From the NCBI RefSeq assembly GCF_021462825.1, contig NZ_JAKEEB010000004.1, forward strand, positions 124,001 through 188,000: DNA of 64,000 nt. The letters are read 5' to 3'. Both the position numbers and the translations under genes were made by a program. The notes under the pieces were generated by a model that saw only the letters and a program-made list of their open reading frames with translations, did no database searches and had not been told where the DNA came from. Positions 26,650 to 34,984 of this stretch are shown in pieces (positions within the stretch are counted from its first letter, which is position 1; each line of letters begins with the position of its first letter). The DNA comes from Streptomyces glomeratus (GTDB lineage: Bacteria > Actinomycetota > Actinomycetes > Streptomycetales > Streptomycetaceae).

Positions 26650-26688
26650 GGCGCGGGCGGGACCGGGGGAACGTGTCCCGCCCGCGCC
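26650..26688. terminator. Strong hairpin after the L,D-transpeptidase gene
   Basis: Perfect 14-bp arms GGCGCGGGCGGGAC and GTCCCGCCCGCGCC around an 11-base loop, 22 bp past the stop; convergent genes on both sides may share it. Confidence 0.8.
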
Positions 26689-26839
26689 GATGCACCGAGC
26701 CGTGGGTACGGGGGGAACCCCGGCTCTGTGCGACGGCCGATGACCAGTCGGCTCACTCAGTACTGCGCCGCAGCGGCCGAAAGTGTCACACCCGCGCCGA
26801 AGAAAATTCAAGAAACACGAAATCGCAGGTCAGCCGGTG

Positions 26840-27829
26840 TCACGGCGACAGGGCCGAGACCTGCGGATCCGGAGTGCCCAACGGGCTGCCGGCCAGACCA
26901 TTGCCACCCGGCCATATGTGGTGGCCGTCACCGCCGTCACCGCCCTGGCTGCCGCCGAGGTCGCCGCCGCCGTCTCCGTCCCGGCCGGATCCCTGGCCGT
27001 CGCCGGTGCCCGTACCGCCCTCGCCGTCGGCCAGCATCACCTTGCAGAAGGTCTTCACCCGGCCGCTGCCGCCGGCCGCGTCCTGGAGATCGCGCAGCCG
27101 GTCCGCGCGCAGTTCCCTGCCGCCGGCCATGTCACGGCAGGAGGAGCGGACCGCGGTCCACCAGTCCCGGGTGCGCCCGTAGGTGCCGTCGCCGGGGGTG
27201 CTCGGGGAGGGGGTGGCGGCGGAGGCGCCGCCCGCCTCGTCACGCGAGGAACCGCCCGATGCGGAGGCTCCGGGGGTGGCGCCCGGCGTCGGCGTCACAG
27301 GTCCGCTGGTCTCCGTCGCACCGGGCGCCGGAGTGAGCAGAGGGTGTCGCGGCGACGTGGCCGACGACACGGACACGGTGGGCCCCGGTTCCTCTTGGAA
27401 GGGCGTCGGCAGGACTCCGGTTCCGGCCGCGACCGCGACCCCGCCGATCATCCCGGCGGCGGCCACGGTGGCCAGACCGAAGCGCAGGGGCCGCCCCCAG
27501 CGGGCCCGCCGTCCGTTTGCGGCGGAACGCCCCAGGCGGACCAGCCCGGCGTCCGCGACCCGGTCAGCGGCATGCGAGGGGTCGGGCCGGCCGAGCGCCG
27601 CCCGAGCCTGCTCACGATCGGCGCGCACGGCCCGGAAGGCGGCCAGCGCGGCAGCCTCGCCCGGCAGTTCCGCGCTGGTCGGCGGGGTTGTGGCGGCGAG
27701 TGCGGCAAGAGCTTCGGCAAGCCTTGCGGCGGGTTCGCGGGCGTCGTCGCCAACGGCGTCCAGCGGCTCTCCGCGCAGCAGACGCTCCGCGGCGTCACTG
27801 TCCAGCCACCTGTACTGCTCGTCGGCCAT
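26840..27829 (-). CDS. Putative membrane partner (anti-sigma-like) of the first ECF sigma factor
   Basis: A 329-residue protein with one membrane segment. The N-terminal cytosolic part (1-115) is helical and charged (EQYRWLDSDAAERLLRGE, AALAAFRAVRADREQARAAL), a transmembrane segment follows at about 118-140 (FGLATVAAAGMIGGVAVAAG), then a long Pro/Ser/Thr-rich outer part and a C-terminus rich in Gly/Asp with CRDMAGG and TFCKVML cysteines. It begins at ATG 27829, overlapping the sigma stop by one base (TGATG). Coupling and topology suggest an anti-sigma factor, but no zinc anti-sigma (HxxxCxxC) motif is present. It is related to the protein at 28899-29720. Confidence 0.65.
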   Translation of the reverse strand: MADEQYRWLDSDAAERLLRGEPLDAVGDDAREPAARLAEALAALAATTPPTSAELPGEAAALAAFRAVRADREQARAALGRPDPSHAADRVADAGLVRLGRSAANGRRARWGRPLRFGLATVAAAGMIGGVAVAAGTGVLPTPFQEEPGPTVSVSSATSPRHPLLTPAPGATETSGPVTPTPGATPGASASGGSSRDEAGGASAATPSPSTPGDGTYGRTRDWWTAVRSSCRDMAGGRELRADRLRDLQDAAGGSGRVKTFCKVMLADGEGGTGTGDGQGSGRDGDGGGDLGGSQGGDGGDGHHIWPGGNGLAGSPLGTPDPQVSALSP

Positions 27830-28506
27830 CACATGTCCCTCTGCGTCCGCGAACGCGTATGCGTCACACCGGCGGACGTCACCGCGCGCCTGCGCGCTCC
27901 TCGTTGAGGAGGCATGGCGCCGAGCACGCCGGCCGATTCCGGATCCGCCTCCGGACCGGCGTTTCCGATCAGCTCGGCAAGCCGTTTGAGGCCACGATGG
28001 GCGGCCGTGCGAACGGCTCCGGGGCGCTTGCCGAGCGTCTCGGCCGCGGACTTGGCGTCGAGGCCCATGACCACCCGCAGCACCACGGCCTCCGCCTGGT
28101 CCTGCGGGAGCTGGGCGATGAGGGAGAGGGTGCGGCCGGTCGCCAGGGCCTCCATGGCCTCGCCCGCCGTGTCCGACTCGGCGGCCTTCCCGGTCAGCTC
28201 CGTCTCGTCGCCGCCGATCGCGGGGCGGCGCCCGCGCATCCGTATGTGGTCGAGCGCGCGGTTGCGGGCGATCCGGGCCGCCCAGCCGCGGAACCGGTCC
28301 GCATCGCCGCTGAACCGCTCCAGGTCACGGGCGATCTGCAGCCACGCCTCGGAGGTGACGTCCTCCGCGTCCGGGTCGCCGACCAGCGTCCGCACGTATC
28401 CGAGCAGCCGTGGGTGCACGGCGCGGTACACGGTCCGGAACGCGGTCTCGTCCCCGGCCTGTGCCGCAAGCACCGCGGCCGTCAGCTCCGCGTCGTCCCC
28501 CAGCAC
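27829..28506 (-). CDS. ECF-type RNA polymerase sigma factor (pair 1)
   Basis: A 225-residue sigma-70 family factor with sigma region 2 (DETAFRTVYRAVHPRLLGYVRTLVG, DPDAEDVTSEAWLQIARDLERF, FRGWAARIARNRALDHIR) and region 4 (LPQDQAEAVVLRVVMGLDAKSAAETLGKRPGAVRTAAHRGLKRLAEL). It ends in a basic tail of about 35 residues. GTG at 28506 has GGGG eight bases upstream. The stop is fused to the start of its partner gene (TGATG). The core is strikingly similar to the sigma factor at 29757-30413, including the identical recognition-helix stretch GKRPGAVRTAAHRGLKRLA, which suggests overlapping promoter specificity. Confidence 0.92.
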   Translation of the reverse strand: MLGDDAELTAAVLAAQAGDETAFRTVYRAVHPRLLGYVRTLVGDPDAEDVTSEAWLQIARDLERFSGDADRFRGWAARIARNRALDHIRMRGRRPAIGGDETELTGKAAESDTAGEAMEALATGRTLSLIAQLPQDQAEAVVLRVVMGLDAKSAAETLGKRPGAVRTAAHRGLKRLAELIGNAGPEADPESAGVLGAMPPQRGARRRAVTSAGVTHTRSRTQRDM

Positions 28507-28898
28507 CCGAACTGCCCCTGATCCTCATCGTTCGTTGCGGTCTACGGCCGCGCGTGATGAGCGGCGTTTGCCTTACCCGTTCTTCTGATCATCCGCGGTC
28601 GGCGCGAAAGGCACGTTACGGCTTGAAACCGCTCCACGTCCACGTCCGCACGCGGCGCAACCAACCCGTGACGCGGAGGTGTGACAGAAAAGGCACCCCC
28701 GACGCTGTAGAGAGTACGGGCCGCCGCGCGGCCCGTGCCGCGCGACGGCCGGGGCCTCTCCTGTGGGGGGTGGCGGCCCCGGCCGTTGCCATCGGCGGCT
28801 TCCCGCGCCACGCGCCTGCCCTGCCCCTTCTCACCGGGCGCGGGGGTCTTCCCGGCGGACTTCCTGAACTTCCGGACCTACCTGACCTTCCGGAACTC
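28507..28898. other. 392-bp gap between the two sigma-factor pairs
   Basis: Holds the promoter region of the pair-1 sigma gene and the presumed terminator of pair 2 (hairpin at 28745-28786). Open frames here are short or Arg/Pro-rich with no recognisable protein. Confidence 0.5.
28745..28786 (-). terminator. Hairpin after the Lys-rich partner gene
   Basis: Perfect 12-bp arms ACGGCCGGGGCC and GGCCCCGGCCGT with an 18-base loop, 112 bp past the stop at 28899. Confidence 0.5.
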
Positions 28899-29720
28899 TC
28901 AAGACTTCGCAAGCTTGGCGGACTTCGAGGACTCCGGCGACTTACCCGACTCAGGGGACTTCAGGAACTTCGGGGACTTCGGGGACCTTGCAGACTTCTG
29001 GGACTTGGAAGGTTTGGGGGACTTGGAGGGCTTCTTCGCTCTCTTAGCCTCCTTGCCGGCCTTCTTCGTCTCTTCGGGCCTGTCCGCCTTCTTCGCGGGC
29101 CTGTCCGCCTTCTTCGCGGGCCTGTCCGCCTTCTTCGCGGGCCTGTCCGCCTTCTTCGCGGCCCTGGCTGCCGCTTCGGCGGACTTGCGGTCGGCCTTGT
29201 CCCGGGCCTTGGCCCCCTTGTCGGCCGCCTTCCGCGTCGCCCGGCCCGGACTCGGGGACGCGTGCGGCGGGGCGGCCCGCTTGGACCGCCCGTCCGCCCC
29301 GGGTGCTTCGCCCGCCGAGCCGGTGCCGCTCGTCCGCTGCGGCGGCCCCGGGGTCCGAGGCGCCTGCGAGCCGACGGGCCGTCGCGGCGCCATGTCGTGC
29401 GGCAGGTCGCCCCTCGCCGCGACGGCGACTCCGCCGAGGGCGGCACCGGACAGAAGCACGGCGAGCAGCGTGCGCAGCGAACGGCCCGCCGGGCGCCCGG
29501 TGCTGGGACGCCAGTCGTCGCACCGCCGGGTGCGCACCGGCCGTGTGCCCTGCCGCTGCTTGCGGGCGTCGCGGAAGGCGGCGAGGGCCCGGGCCTCCGC
29601 CTCCGGGTCGAGGCGCCGGGGCTGTAAGGCGGCGCGCAGGGCGTCGGCGGTCCGTGTCTCGGGGCCGGGGCGTACGGAAGGGCGGGCCGTGTGCCCACCA
29701 CCGTTGTGTCGCTCACCCAT
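28899..29720 (-). CDS. Membrane protein with Lys/Ser/Pro-rich tail, partner of the second ECF sigma factor
   Basis: A 273-residue protein. Residues about 1-75 are a charged cytosolic segment with DPEAEARALAAFRDARKQRQ, similar to AALAAFRAVRADREQ in the pair-1 partner; a membrane segment follows at about 85-105 (LRTLLAVLLSGAALGGVAVAA, sharing GGVAVAA). Beyond it the sequence is disordered: four copies of AKKADRP, then many KSPK/KSPE/KPSK motifs to the end, reminiscent of histone H1 tails. If the predicted topology holds, this basic tail would be outside the cell and might bind teichoic or nonulosonate polymer; the reverse topology would put it on DNA. It starts 36 bp after the sigma gene. No zinc anti-sigma motif is seen. 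Confidence 0.6.
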   Translation of the reverse strand: MGERHNGGGHTARPSVRPGPETRTADALRAALQPRRLDPEAEARALAAFRDARKQRQGTRPVRTRRCDDWRPSTGRPAGRSLRTLLAVLLSGAALGGVAVAARGDLPHDMAPRRPVGSQAPRTPGPPQRTSGTGSAGEAPGADGRSKRAAPPHASPSPGRATRKAADKGAKARDKADRKSAEAAARAAKKADRPAKKADRPAKKADRPAKKADRPEETKKAGKEAKRAKKPSKSPKPSKSQKSARSPKSPKFLKSPESGKSPESSKSAKLAKS

Positions 29721-29756
29721 GACCGTTTCCGTTCCCGACCCACGCCGTGCTCGCGC

Positions 29757-30413
29757 TCATTCCGACTCCCCCAGCGTCCCGTTGCCGTCTTCCGTCACAC
29801 CGGGGCCGGCGAGTTCGCGTGCGAGTCGCTTCAGGCCCCGGTGGGCGGCGGTGCGGACCGCGCCGGGGCGCTTGCCGAGGACCCGGGCCGCTGCGGGCCC
29901 GTCGAGGCCGACGACCACGCGCAGCAGTACCGCCTCCGCCTGGTCGCGTGGCAGCCGGGAGATGAGATCCAGGGCGCGCTCGGTCGACAGGGACTCCAGG
30001 GCTTGGTCGTGCGTGTCGTGGCGGCCGGGCAGTTGGAGGGCGTCGCTGTCGAGGGCCGTGGACTGGGGTCGGACCCGCTGGCGCCGGAGGTGGTCGAACG
30101 CGCGGTGCCGGGCGATGGTGGCGGTCCAGCCCCGGAAGCCGGCGCCGTCGCCCCTGAACCGGCCGAGGTCACGGGCTATCTCCAGCCAGGCGTCGGAGGC
30201 CACGTCTTCCGCGTCGTCGCCGACGAGCCCGCGCAGATAGCCGAGCAGTCCCGGCTGCACGATCCGGTATGCCACCGCGAAGGCGGCCTCGTCCCCCTGC
30301 TGGGCCCTTGCGACGGCCGCGCCCAGCTCCCCGTCGTACGCCTGCGTGCGGCGGGTTTCCCCTCCCTGGCCCAACGCTGTCCTCGTTCGTGGCGAGTGGT
30401 CTCGCGTCCCCAC
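29757..30413 (-). CDS. ECF-type RNA polymerase sigma factor (pair 2)
   Basis: A 218-residue sigma factor, paralogous to the one at 27829-28506. Region 2 reads DEAAFAVAYRIVQPGLLGYLRGLVG, DDAEDVASDAWLEIARDLGRF, FRGWTATIARHRAFDHLR; region 4 LPRDQAEAVLLRVVVGLDGPAAARVLGKRPGAVRTAAHRGLKRLAREL. GTG at 30413 is the longest start; TTG at 30374, six bases after GAGG, would remove 13 residues and may be the real one. It is followed by its Lys-rich membrane partner. The repeated order sigma-partner, sigma-partner indicates an old tandem duplication of a two-gene unit. Confidence 0.9.
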   Translation of the reverse strand: MGTRDHSPRTRTALGQGGETRRTQAYDGELGAAVARAQQGDEAAFAVAYRIVQPGLLGYLRGLVGDDAEDVASDAWLEIARDLGRFRGDGAGFRGWTATIARHRAFDHLRRQRVRPQSTALDSDALQLPGRHDTHDQALESLSTERALDLISRLPRDQAEAVLLRVVVGLDGPAAARVLGKRPGAVRTAAHRGLKRLARELAGPGVTEDGNGTLGESE

Positions 30414-30478
30414 ACGTATGCGGCACGCCGGTCTTACTCACGCCCCCAAGGTCATCAGCGTCCGCCCCCACGTAAATG

Positions 30479-30901
30479 TCACTGGCCGTCATGTGTACGG
30501 GGGGAGTGGCCCCTCGGTGCCAGGCTCTCCGCGTCCCGGCACAGCAGCCGCAGCGAGCCGTCGCCGTGGTAGCAGCGGCGGGCCTCGTCGATCGGGTCCC
30601 ACAGGCGGCCGTCGGGGGTGCGTATCCAGTGGTCGCCGCCGGTCGTCCACCACTCGCCGCCGGTCAGCCGCACGACCACCTCGCCGGCGTACGCGCCGAA
30701 GCCTCGCAGCGTGGTCTCCACGGCGGCATAGGGGGCGCCCTGACGGCTTATCTCCTCGATCGTCCGATCCACCCGCCACAGGCTCTGCGCGGAGTAGTCG
30801 AGCCGCAGCCGGGCGCCCTCGCGCAGGGCCGCGACGACGTCGGCCGCCCAGCGCACGGGCTTGGTGGCGGCGTGAGGCCTGGTCAGCTCAGTTGCGTTCA
30901 C
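30479..30901 (-). CDS. Hypothetical protein
   Basis: A protein of about 140 residues that I do not recognise. It is predicted soluble with alternating helix and strand: VRWAADVVAALREGARLRLDY, LWRVDRTIEEI, TLRGFGAYAGEVVVRLTGGEWWTTGG, then WIRTPDGRLWDPIDEARRC and a Leu/Arg-rich end LRLLCRDAESLAPRGH. The pattern of a helical half followed by a GEVVVR strand is seen in small streptomycete proteins of unknown role. GTG at 30901 is used because the amphipathic region starts soon after; no good ribosome-binding site is seen, and a longer form to 30988 is open. It lies between the sigma-factor pairs and another unknown gene on the same strand. Confidence 0.5.
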   Translation of the reverse strand: MNATELTRPHAATKPVRWAADVVAALREGARLRLDYSAQSLWRVDRTIEEISRQGAPYAAVETTLRGFGAYAGEVVVRLTGGEWWTTGGDHWIRTPDGRLWDPIDEARRCYHGDGSLRLLCRDAESLAPRGHSPRTHDGQ

Positions 30902-31065
30902 ATCCGGAAGAGCGCCCTGCCGTCGTGAAGCGTCACGCCGTCCGGGAGGAGTCCCCGACACCGGCGCAGAACCGCCCCACGGACCCACAGGACAGTCACA
31001 GGATTCTTTCGCGAAGGGGGTTTGCGCAGCCGGGTCGTTCTCAAGGAGCCCAGGCCCAGGGCCCC

Positions 31066-31638
31066 CTAGGCCCGGCCTCGGGCGCGGCGGGAGACGACCG
31101 CCCGCAGCACCCGCCGTCCCTCGGTCGACACGTCACGGGCCTGCCGCAGTCCGGTGGCTCCGTGGTCGGCGACCAGTTCCAGGACGGTCACCTGACGTCG
31201 CAGTTCGGCGGCGACCAACGGCGACATGCCGTCCGTGCGGCCCTCGCGGTGCGCGGCCACCGAGGACTCGCCGTCGTCGTCGGAAGGGTCCAGCAGCTGG
31301 TGGATCTGCAGCGCGGCCACCGAGCAGGCATCGGCCCACCGGCGCAGGGCGTCGGCGGACGGCTCGGCGGGCACGTCCTCCAGCATCCCGCGTGCGAGCC
31401 GCGCGGCCTCGGCCTCGAAAGCGCACTCCGCGGAGGCGTCCTCGCCCCCGCCGTCCAGTCCGGCCCGCGCCTTCGCGAGCCGTTCCTCCCACTCGTGGCC
31501 CTCGACGAGGCACGCCCACAGCGGGCGCAGGATGTCGTCGTCACCTCCGAGGAGGGGGACACACCGATCCAAACAAGCCAGTCCGCTTGCCGCGAGTGCA
31601 CGCTCGTCGGCCTGTGCGATCAGGTCCACCAGGCTCAT
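31066..31638 (-). CDS. Hypothetical helical protein
   Basis: A 190-residue, mostly alpha-helical, acidic cytosolic protein that I cannot assign. It begins SLVDLIAQADERALAASGLACLDRCVPLLGG, has several Ala/Glu-rich helices and the segment LLDPSDDDGESSVAAHREGRTDGMSPLVAAELRRQ, and ends in a short basic tail (VVSRRARGRA). The ATG at 31638 is well supported by GAGGAGG four bases upstream. It is transcribed in the same direction as the GH20 gene on its right and the unknown gene on its left, with gaps over 160 bp, so no operon is evident. Confidence 0.65.
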   Translation of the reverse strand: MSLVDLIAQADERALAASGLACLDRCVPLLGGDDDILRPLWACLVEGHEWEERLAKARAGLDGGGEDASAECAFEAEAARLARGMLEDVPAEPSADALRRWADACSVAALQIHQLLDPSDDDGESSVAAHREGRTDGMSPLVAAELRRQVTVLELVADHGATGLRQARDVSTEGRRVLRAVVSRRARGRA

Positions 31639-31861
31639 CACGCCTCCTCGAAACGCCTCGACGGGGCGCCTCATGTCTACGGAGCCCGCACTTCCCCTTA
31701 CTGCGTGCAACGGAGCGGGAGTGTCACAGAGGCACCCCGTCATGCCGGTCGGGCGCCTCGAAGAGATGTTTTCGGCCATTGCGCCCTCGGTTCCGCCGCA
31801 GAGGTACCGAATAGACCACAGCGACACCGGATGCGCGCCCGGAATACAGCATTCCGCCAAT

Positions 31862-31891
31862 CGGGGCCCGCTCCGGCCGGGGCGGGCCCCG
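31862..31891 (-). terminator. Hairpin after the GH20 gene
   Basis: Perfect 10-bp arms CGGGGCCCGC and GCGGGCCCCG with a 10-base loop, eight bases past the GH20 stop codon. Confidence 0.7.
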
Positions 31892-31899
31892 GACCGCCG

Positions 31900-33522
31900 T
31901 CACCCCAGACGGTCCGCCGACTGCCGGAACTGCGCCCAGGAAAGCGCCGGTGGGCGCGGATCCCACAGCTTCTGGACCAACGCCCGCAGCGGCATACGGA
32001 TCCCGGCCGCCACCTGGTCCTGCGTCTGCGCGTTCGGACGGTCGCCCCACACCGCGAACACTCCGCCGAGGATCTGCCCGTCGTACCGGGCCGGCACCGC
32101 GGCCGTGCCCCGGACCACACGCGGTGTCCACTGTTCGTAGATGCGCTGACCGGTGGGGTAGACGAAGGTCTGCGGCTGGCCGAGCACGTAGTAGAGGAAC
32201 TCGTCGTTGTAGTTGATCAGCTGCCGGCCCGCGCTCAGGTAAGCCTCGGGCAGCCGGGCGCCGATCTCCTTGCCGGTCCAGTACGCGACCTGGAGGTCCT
32301 TGGCCGGCTGTGCAGCGCTCGTTTGGTAGAAGCCGTCGTTCCACGCGCGCATGGTGCGGCCGTGGCCGCGCATCACGTTCGCCCGGTCGTCGAGCCAGCC
32401 GGTCGCGAGGTCCGCGACGCCCGCCCCCGGGCCGTACTTCGCCCTCGCGGCGGCGGCGAGCTGCGGGAAGGATGCGGACGGGTTCGCCACCGTGAGCGCC
32501 AGGTACTCGTCTCCGCCGAGGTGCCAGAAGGGAGCCGGGAACACGCCCGCGTACTCGTTCAGGAGGTCGTCCACGATCTTCGCGGCGGCCGGTTTGGAGA
32601 TGTCGGCCGCCCCGCGGAAGGCGACGCCGGCGGCGTTGCGCAGCTGGAGGTCGGGGTGCGCGGCGATCACGGCGCCCAGGTGGCCGGGCGAGTCGATCTC
32701 GGGGACGACGTTGATGTGCCGGCCGGCGGCGAGGTCGACGATCGTCTTGACCTCCGCCTTGGTGAGGTGCTGGGCGGACACGATCTCCGGATGCGAGGAG
32801 GACTCGATACGGAAGCCCTGATCGTCGGAGAAGTGCAGCCCGATCTCGTTGTACTTCAGGTCGCCCAGCTCCCGGATGCGGTCCTCGATCCACCCGGCCG
32901 TGTAGTACTTACGGGCGATGTCGAGCATGAGGCCGCGCCGGGCCTTGTCCGGCGCGTCACGCACGACGCCCTCGGGCGCGGCGCCGCCGCCGTGCACCTC
33001 CTGCTTGAGGGTGCGGGTGCCGTAGAAGACCCCGGCCTCGCCCGGGCCGTCGATCCGGACCCGCCCGTTCTGGACGGTCAGGACGTACGACTCCTGGTTG
33101 CCGCCCCCGGTCACGTCGAGTTCCACGTCGCCGGCGCGCGCACCGGTCTGCCCCGCGTACGCCAGCCCCAGCTCCCCGGCCAGCAACTGCCCCTCGTCGG
33201 CGAGAGCGGCGTCGTCCACGACCACCCGACCCCCGGGGGCGGGCCGCCAGCCCGGACCGCGGGCGGCGGTGAACTCACGGACGGCCGGAATGGTGCGGGG
33301 TGCCTGCGAAAGGGGGTAGGTCGCGGTCGGGGAGGGGACCGGGGACCCCGTCGGGGATGTGGCGGAGGTGCCCACCCTGACCGGGGGCGCGCCGCCGCCC
33401 GACGGCCACAGCGTCACGGCCGCCGCGATCGCGCCGGCGGTGACGACCGCGCCGCCCAGCAGCAACCCGTTGCGCCTTGCGTGCGTCCTTCCCTCGGGTA
33501 CCTGCCGCCTCCGGCCGGTCAC
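31900..33522 (-). CDS. GH20 beta-N-acetylhexosaminidase, secreted or membrane-anchored
   Basis: A 540-residue family 20 glycoside hydrolase that would remove terminal N-acetylglucosamine or N-acetylgalactosamine by substrate-assisted catalysis. An N-terminal signal or anchor (NGLLLGGAVVTAGAIAAAVTLW) is preceded by Arg-rich residues and followed by a Pro/Ser/Thr linker. The GH20b domain spans about 75-195, and the catalytic barrel begins RRGLMLDIARKYY. Key motifs are LHFSDDQGFRIES, PEIDSPGHLGA and the catalytic HLGGDEY, then MRAWNDGFY and the C-terminal FAVWGDR. GTG at 33522 is used. A chitin or wall-sugar scavenging role is likely. No DasR-type operator was recognised upstream. Confidence 0.93.
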   Translation of the reverse strand: MTGRRRQVPEGRTHARRNGLLLGGAVVTAGAIAAAVTLWPSGGGAPPVRVGTSATSPTGSPVPSPTATYPLSQAPRTIPAVREFTAARGPGWRPAPGGRVVVDDAALADEGQLLAGELGLAYAGQTGARAGDVELDVTGGGNQESYVLTVQNGRVRIDGPGEAGVFYGTRTLKQEVHGGGAAPEGVVRDAPDKARRGLMLDIARKYYTAGWIEDRIRELGDLKYNEIGLHFSDDQGFRIESSSHPEIVSAQHLTKAEVKTIVDLAAGRHINVVPEIDSPGHLGAVIAAHPDLQLRNAAGVAFRGAADISKPAAAKIVDDLLNEYAGVFPAPFWHLGGDEYLALTVANPSASFPQLAAAARAKYGPGAGVADLATGWLDDRANVMRGHGRTMRAWNDGFYQTSAAQPAKDLQVAYWTGKEIGARLPEAYLSAGRQLINYNDEFLYYVLGQPQTFVYPTGQRIYEQWTPRVVRGTAAVPARYDGQILGGVFAVWGDRPNAQTQDQVAAGIRMPLRALVQKLWDPRPPALSWAQFRQSADRLG

Positions 33523-33730
33523 CGCTCCGCACCTCGCACCACAGTCGCGTACGGCCGCACCGTGCGCGTCAGCCTCTGCCCCACGTCACACACCACATCC
33601 GTAGGCATTCGCCCGGCTATCGACCACACACTACCCACCTCCACACATCTGTCCCCCTTCATCCCTTCCGAACTTACGACCACCGCTCGCCCCGATCGTC
33701 CACAAGCAGCCTTGAAACTCTCCTGTTCGG

Positions 33731-34390
33731 GTGAAATTCGGGCGGCCGCCGGACGCCCACCCGACCGCCGTCGATAACGTGACGGCGCATTTTCCGCATC
33801 CCTTGCCCGCCACCCGCCGAGGACCCACGCTGCCCGCGCACCGCCTCCCCCGCCTCCCCGGCGCCACCGCCCTGCCGGCACAACAGCGCACCGCGACGCC
33901 GGTCGGCCTGGAGCGGTTCAACTCCGCACCCGCCGACGAGGCCCGGCGCGCCCTTTCGGCCTGCTGCCGCAGCCTGCGCTGGGTCCACCGCGTCACCGAG
34001 CACCGCCCCTACCCCGACATGGACTCCCTGCTCGCCGCGGCCGACGAGGCGGCATACGACCTGTCCCCCGCGGACCTCGCCGAAGCGCTGGCGGGCGAGA
34101 CGCTCACCCTGCTGCCCGACGGCGCCTACTCCGCGGCCCACACCGCGCTGAGCGCCGCGTACGCGGCGTACGAGAGTCGGTTCGGACATGTGTTCGTCAT
34201 CTGTCTGGACGGGGTGACCCCCGACGAGTCCGCCGACCTGATGCTGGCCGGCATCCGGTCACGATTGGCGAACGATCCGGAGGAAGAACGCCTGCTGGCG
34301 GCCGAGGAACTGCGCCGCCTGGCGAAGGGCAGACTGGCGCGCCTCGTCCGGAACCCGTCCGGGCTGCCGATGGCGGGGCACGCTCCATAA
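33731..34390 (+). CDS. UraD-like protein lacking the usual HPxxG active-site motif
   Basis: A protein of up to 219 residues with the fold signature of OHCU decarboxylase (uric acid to allantoin pathway). Matches to that family include GLERFNSAPADEARRALSACC, EHRPYPDMDSLLAAADEA, LSPADLAEALAGE, YAAYESRFGHVFVICLDG and the C-terminal RLANDPEEERLLAAEELRRLAKGRLARLV. Where catalytic members read AHPRIG (His essential) this protein has GETLTLLPDGAY, so decarboxylase activity is doubtful. The start is uncertain: GTG at 33731 is the longest, GTG at 33779 another; homology begins about 100 bases further on. No urate-pathway genes adjoin; sdhCDAB follows 208 bp later. Confidence 0.75.
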   Translation: MKFGRPPDAHPTAVDNVTAHFPHPLPATRRGPTLPAHRLPRLPGATALPAQQRTATPVGLERFNSAPADEARRALSACCRSLRWVHRVTEHRPYPDMDSLLAAADEAAYDLSPADLAEALAGETLTLLPDGAYSAAHTALSAAYAAYESRFGHVFVICLDGVTPDESADLMLAGIRSRLANDPEEERLLAAEELRRLAKGRLARLVRNPSGLPMAGHAP

Positions 34391-34598
34391 GCCCTGCCGT
34401 CCATGTCCCGCCCCGCAACCCGTCCCAGTAGCCCGTCCGTGCCCGTTTGATTGCCGGTTTGATCACATCGGCAGGGCCGCCGTAAGCGTTCCGAGAACAC
34501 GTCGCTACGATGCTGGGGGCCGGTGGACCGTACCCGGCCGGGCCCGACCGACAGAGAAGCCGGCGCGGCCCTAGTCCCCGCTCCCGGAGGGTTCTTCC

Positions 34599-34979
34599 GT
34601 GCCGGCTGGAACGCTGTACCGCGGCCGGGAAGGAATGTGGTCCTGGGTGGCTCACCGAGTCACCGGCGTCCTCATCTTCTTCTTCCTGTTCGTACACGTG
34701 CTGGACACCGCTCTCGTCCGTGTCTCCCCCGAGGCCTACGACAAGGTCGTGGCCACGTACAAGTCGCCGATCGTCGCCGTGCTGGAGTACGGCCTGGTCG
34801 CCGCCATCCTCTTCCACGCGCTGAACGGCCTGCGCGTCATCGCCGTCGACTTCTGGTCGAAGGGCCCGCGCTACCAGAAGCAGATGCTCTGGACGGTCGT
34901 CGGCATCTGGGTCGTTCTGATGCTCGGGGCCATCTACCCCGTCCTCGGCCACGCCGCTCGTGAAGTGTTCGGGAGCTGA
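34599..34979 (+). CDS. sdhC: Succinate dehydrogenase cytochrome b subunit (SdhC)
   Basis: A 126-residue membrane anchor of complex II. Three transmembrane segments are visible (SWVAHRVTGVLIFFFLFVHVLD, VAVLEYGLVAAILFHALNGLRV, MLWTVVGIWVVLMLGAIYPVL). HRVTG and the FHALNGLR histidine are the family's quinone/haem contacts. GTG at 34599 has GGAGG eight bases upstream. First gene of sdhCDAB; the next gene starts five bases after the stop. In the 208 bp upstream there is a possible -10 (TACGAT, 34506-34511) but no clear -35. Confidence 0.95.
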   Translation: MPAGTLYRGREGMWSWVAHRVTGVLIFFFLFVHVLDTALVRVSPEAYDKVVATYKSPIVAVLEYGLVAAILFHALNGLRVIAVDFWSKGPRYQKQMLWTVVGIWVVLMLGAIYPVLGHAAREVFGS

Positions 34980-34984
34980 CGCGT

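Noticed and set aside
33523..33730. DasR-type operator before the GH20 hexosaminidase
   Set aside because: No sequence resembling the ACTGGTCTAGACCACT consensus was found by eye in the upstream region.
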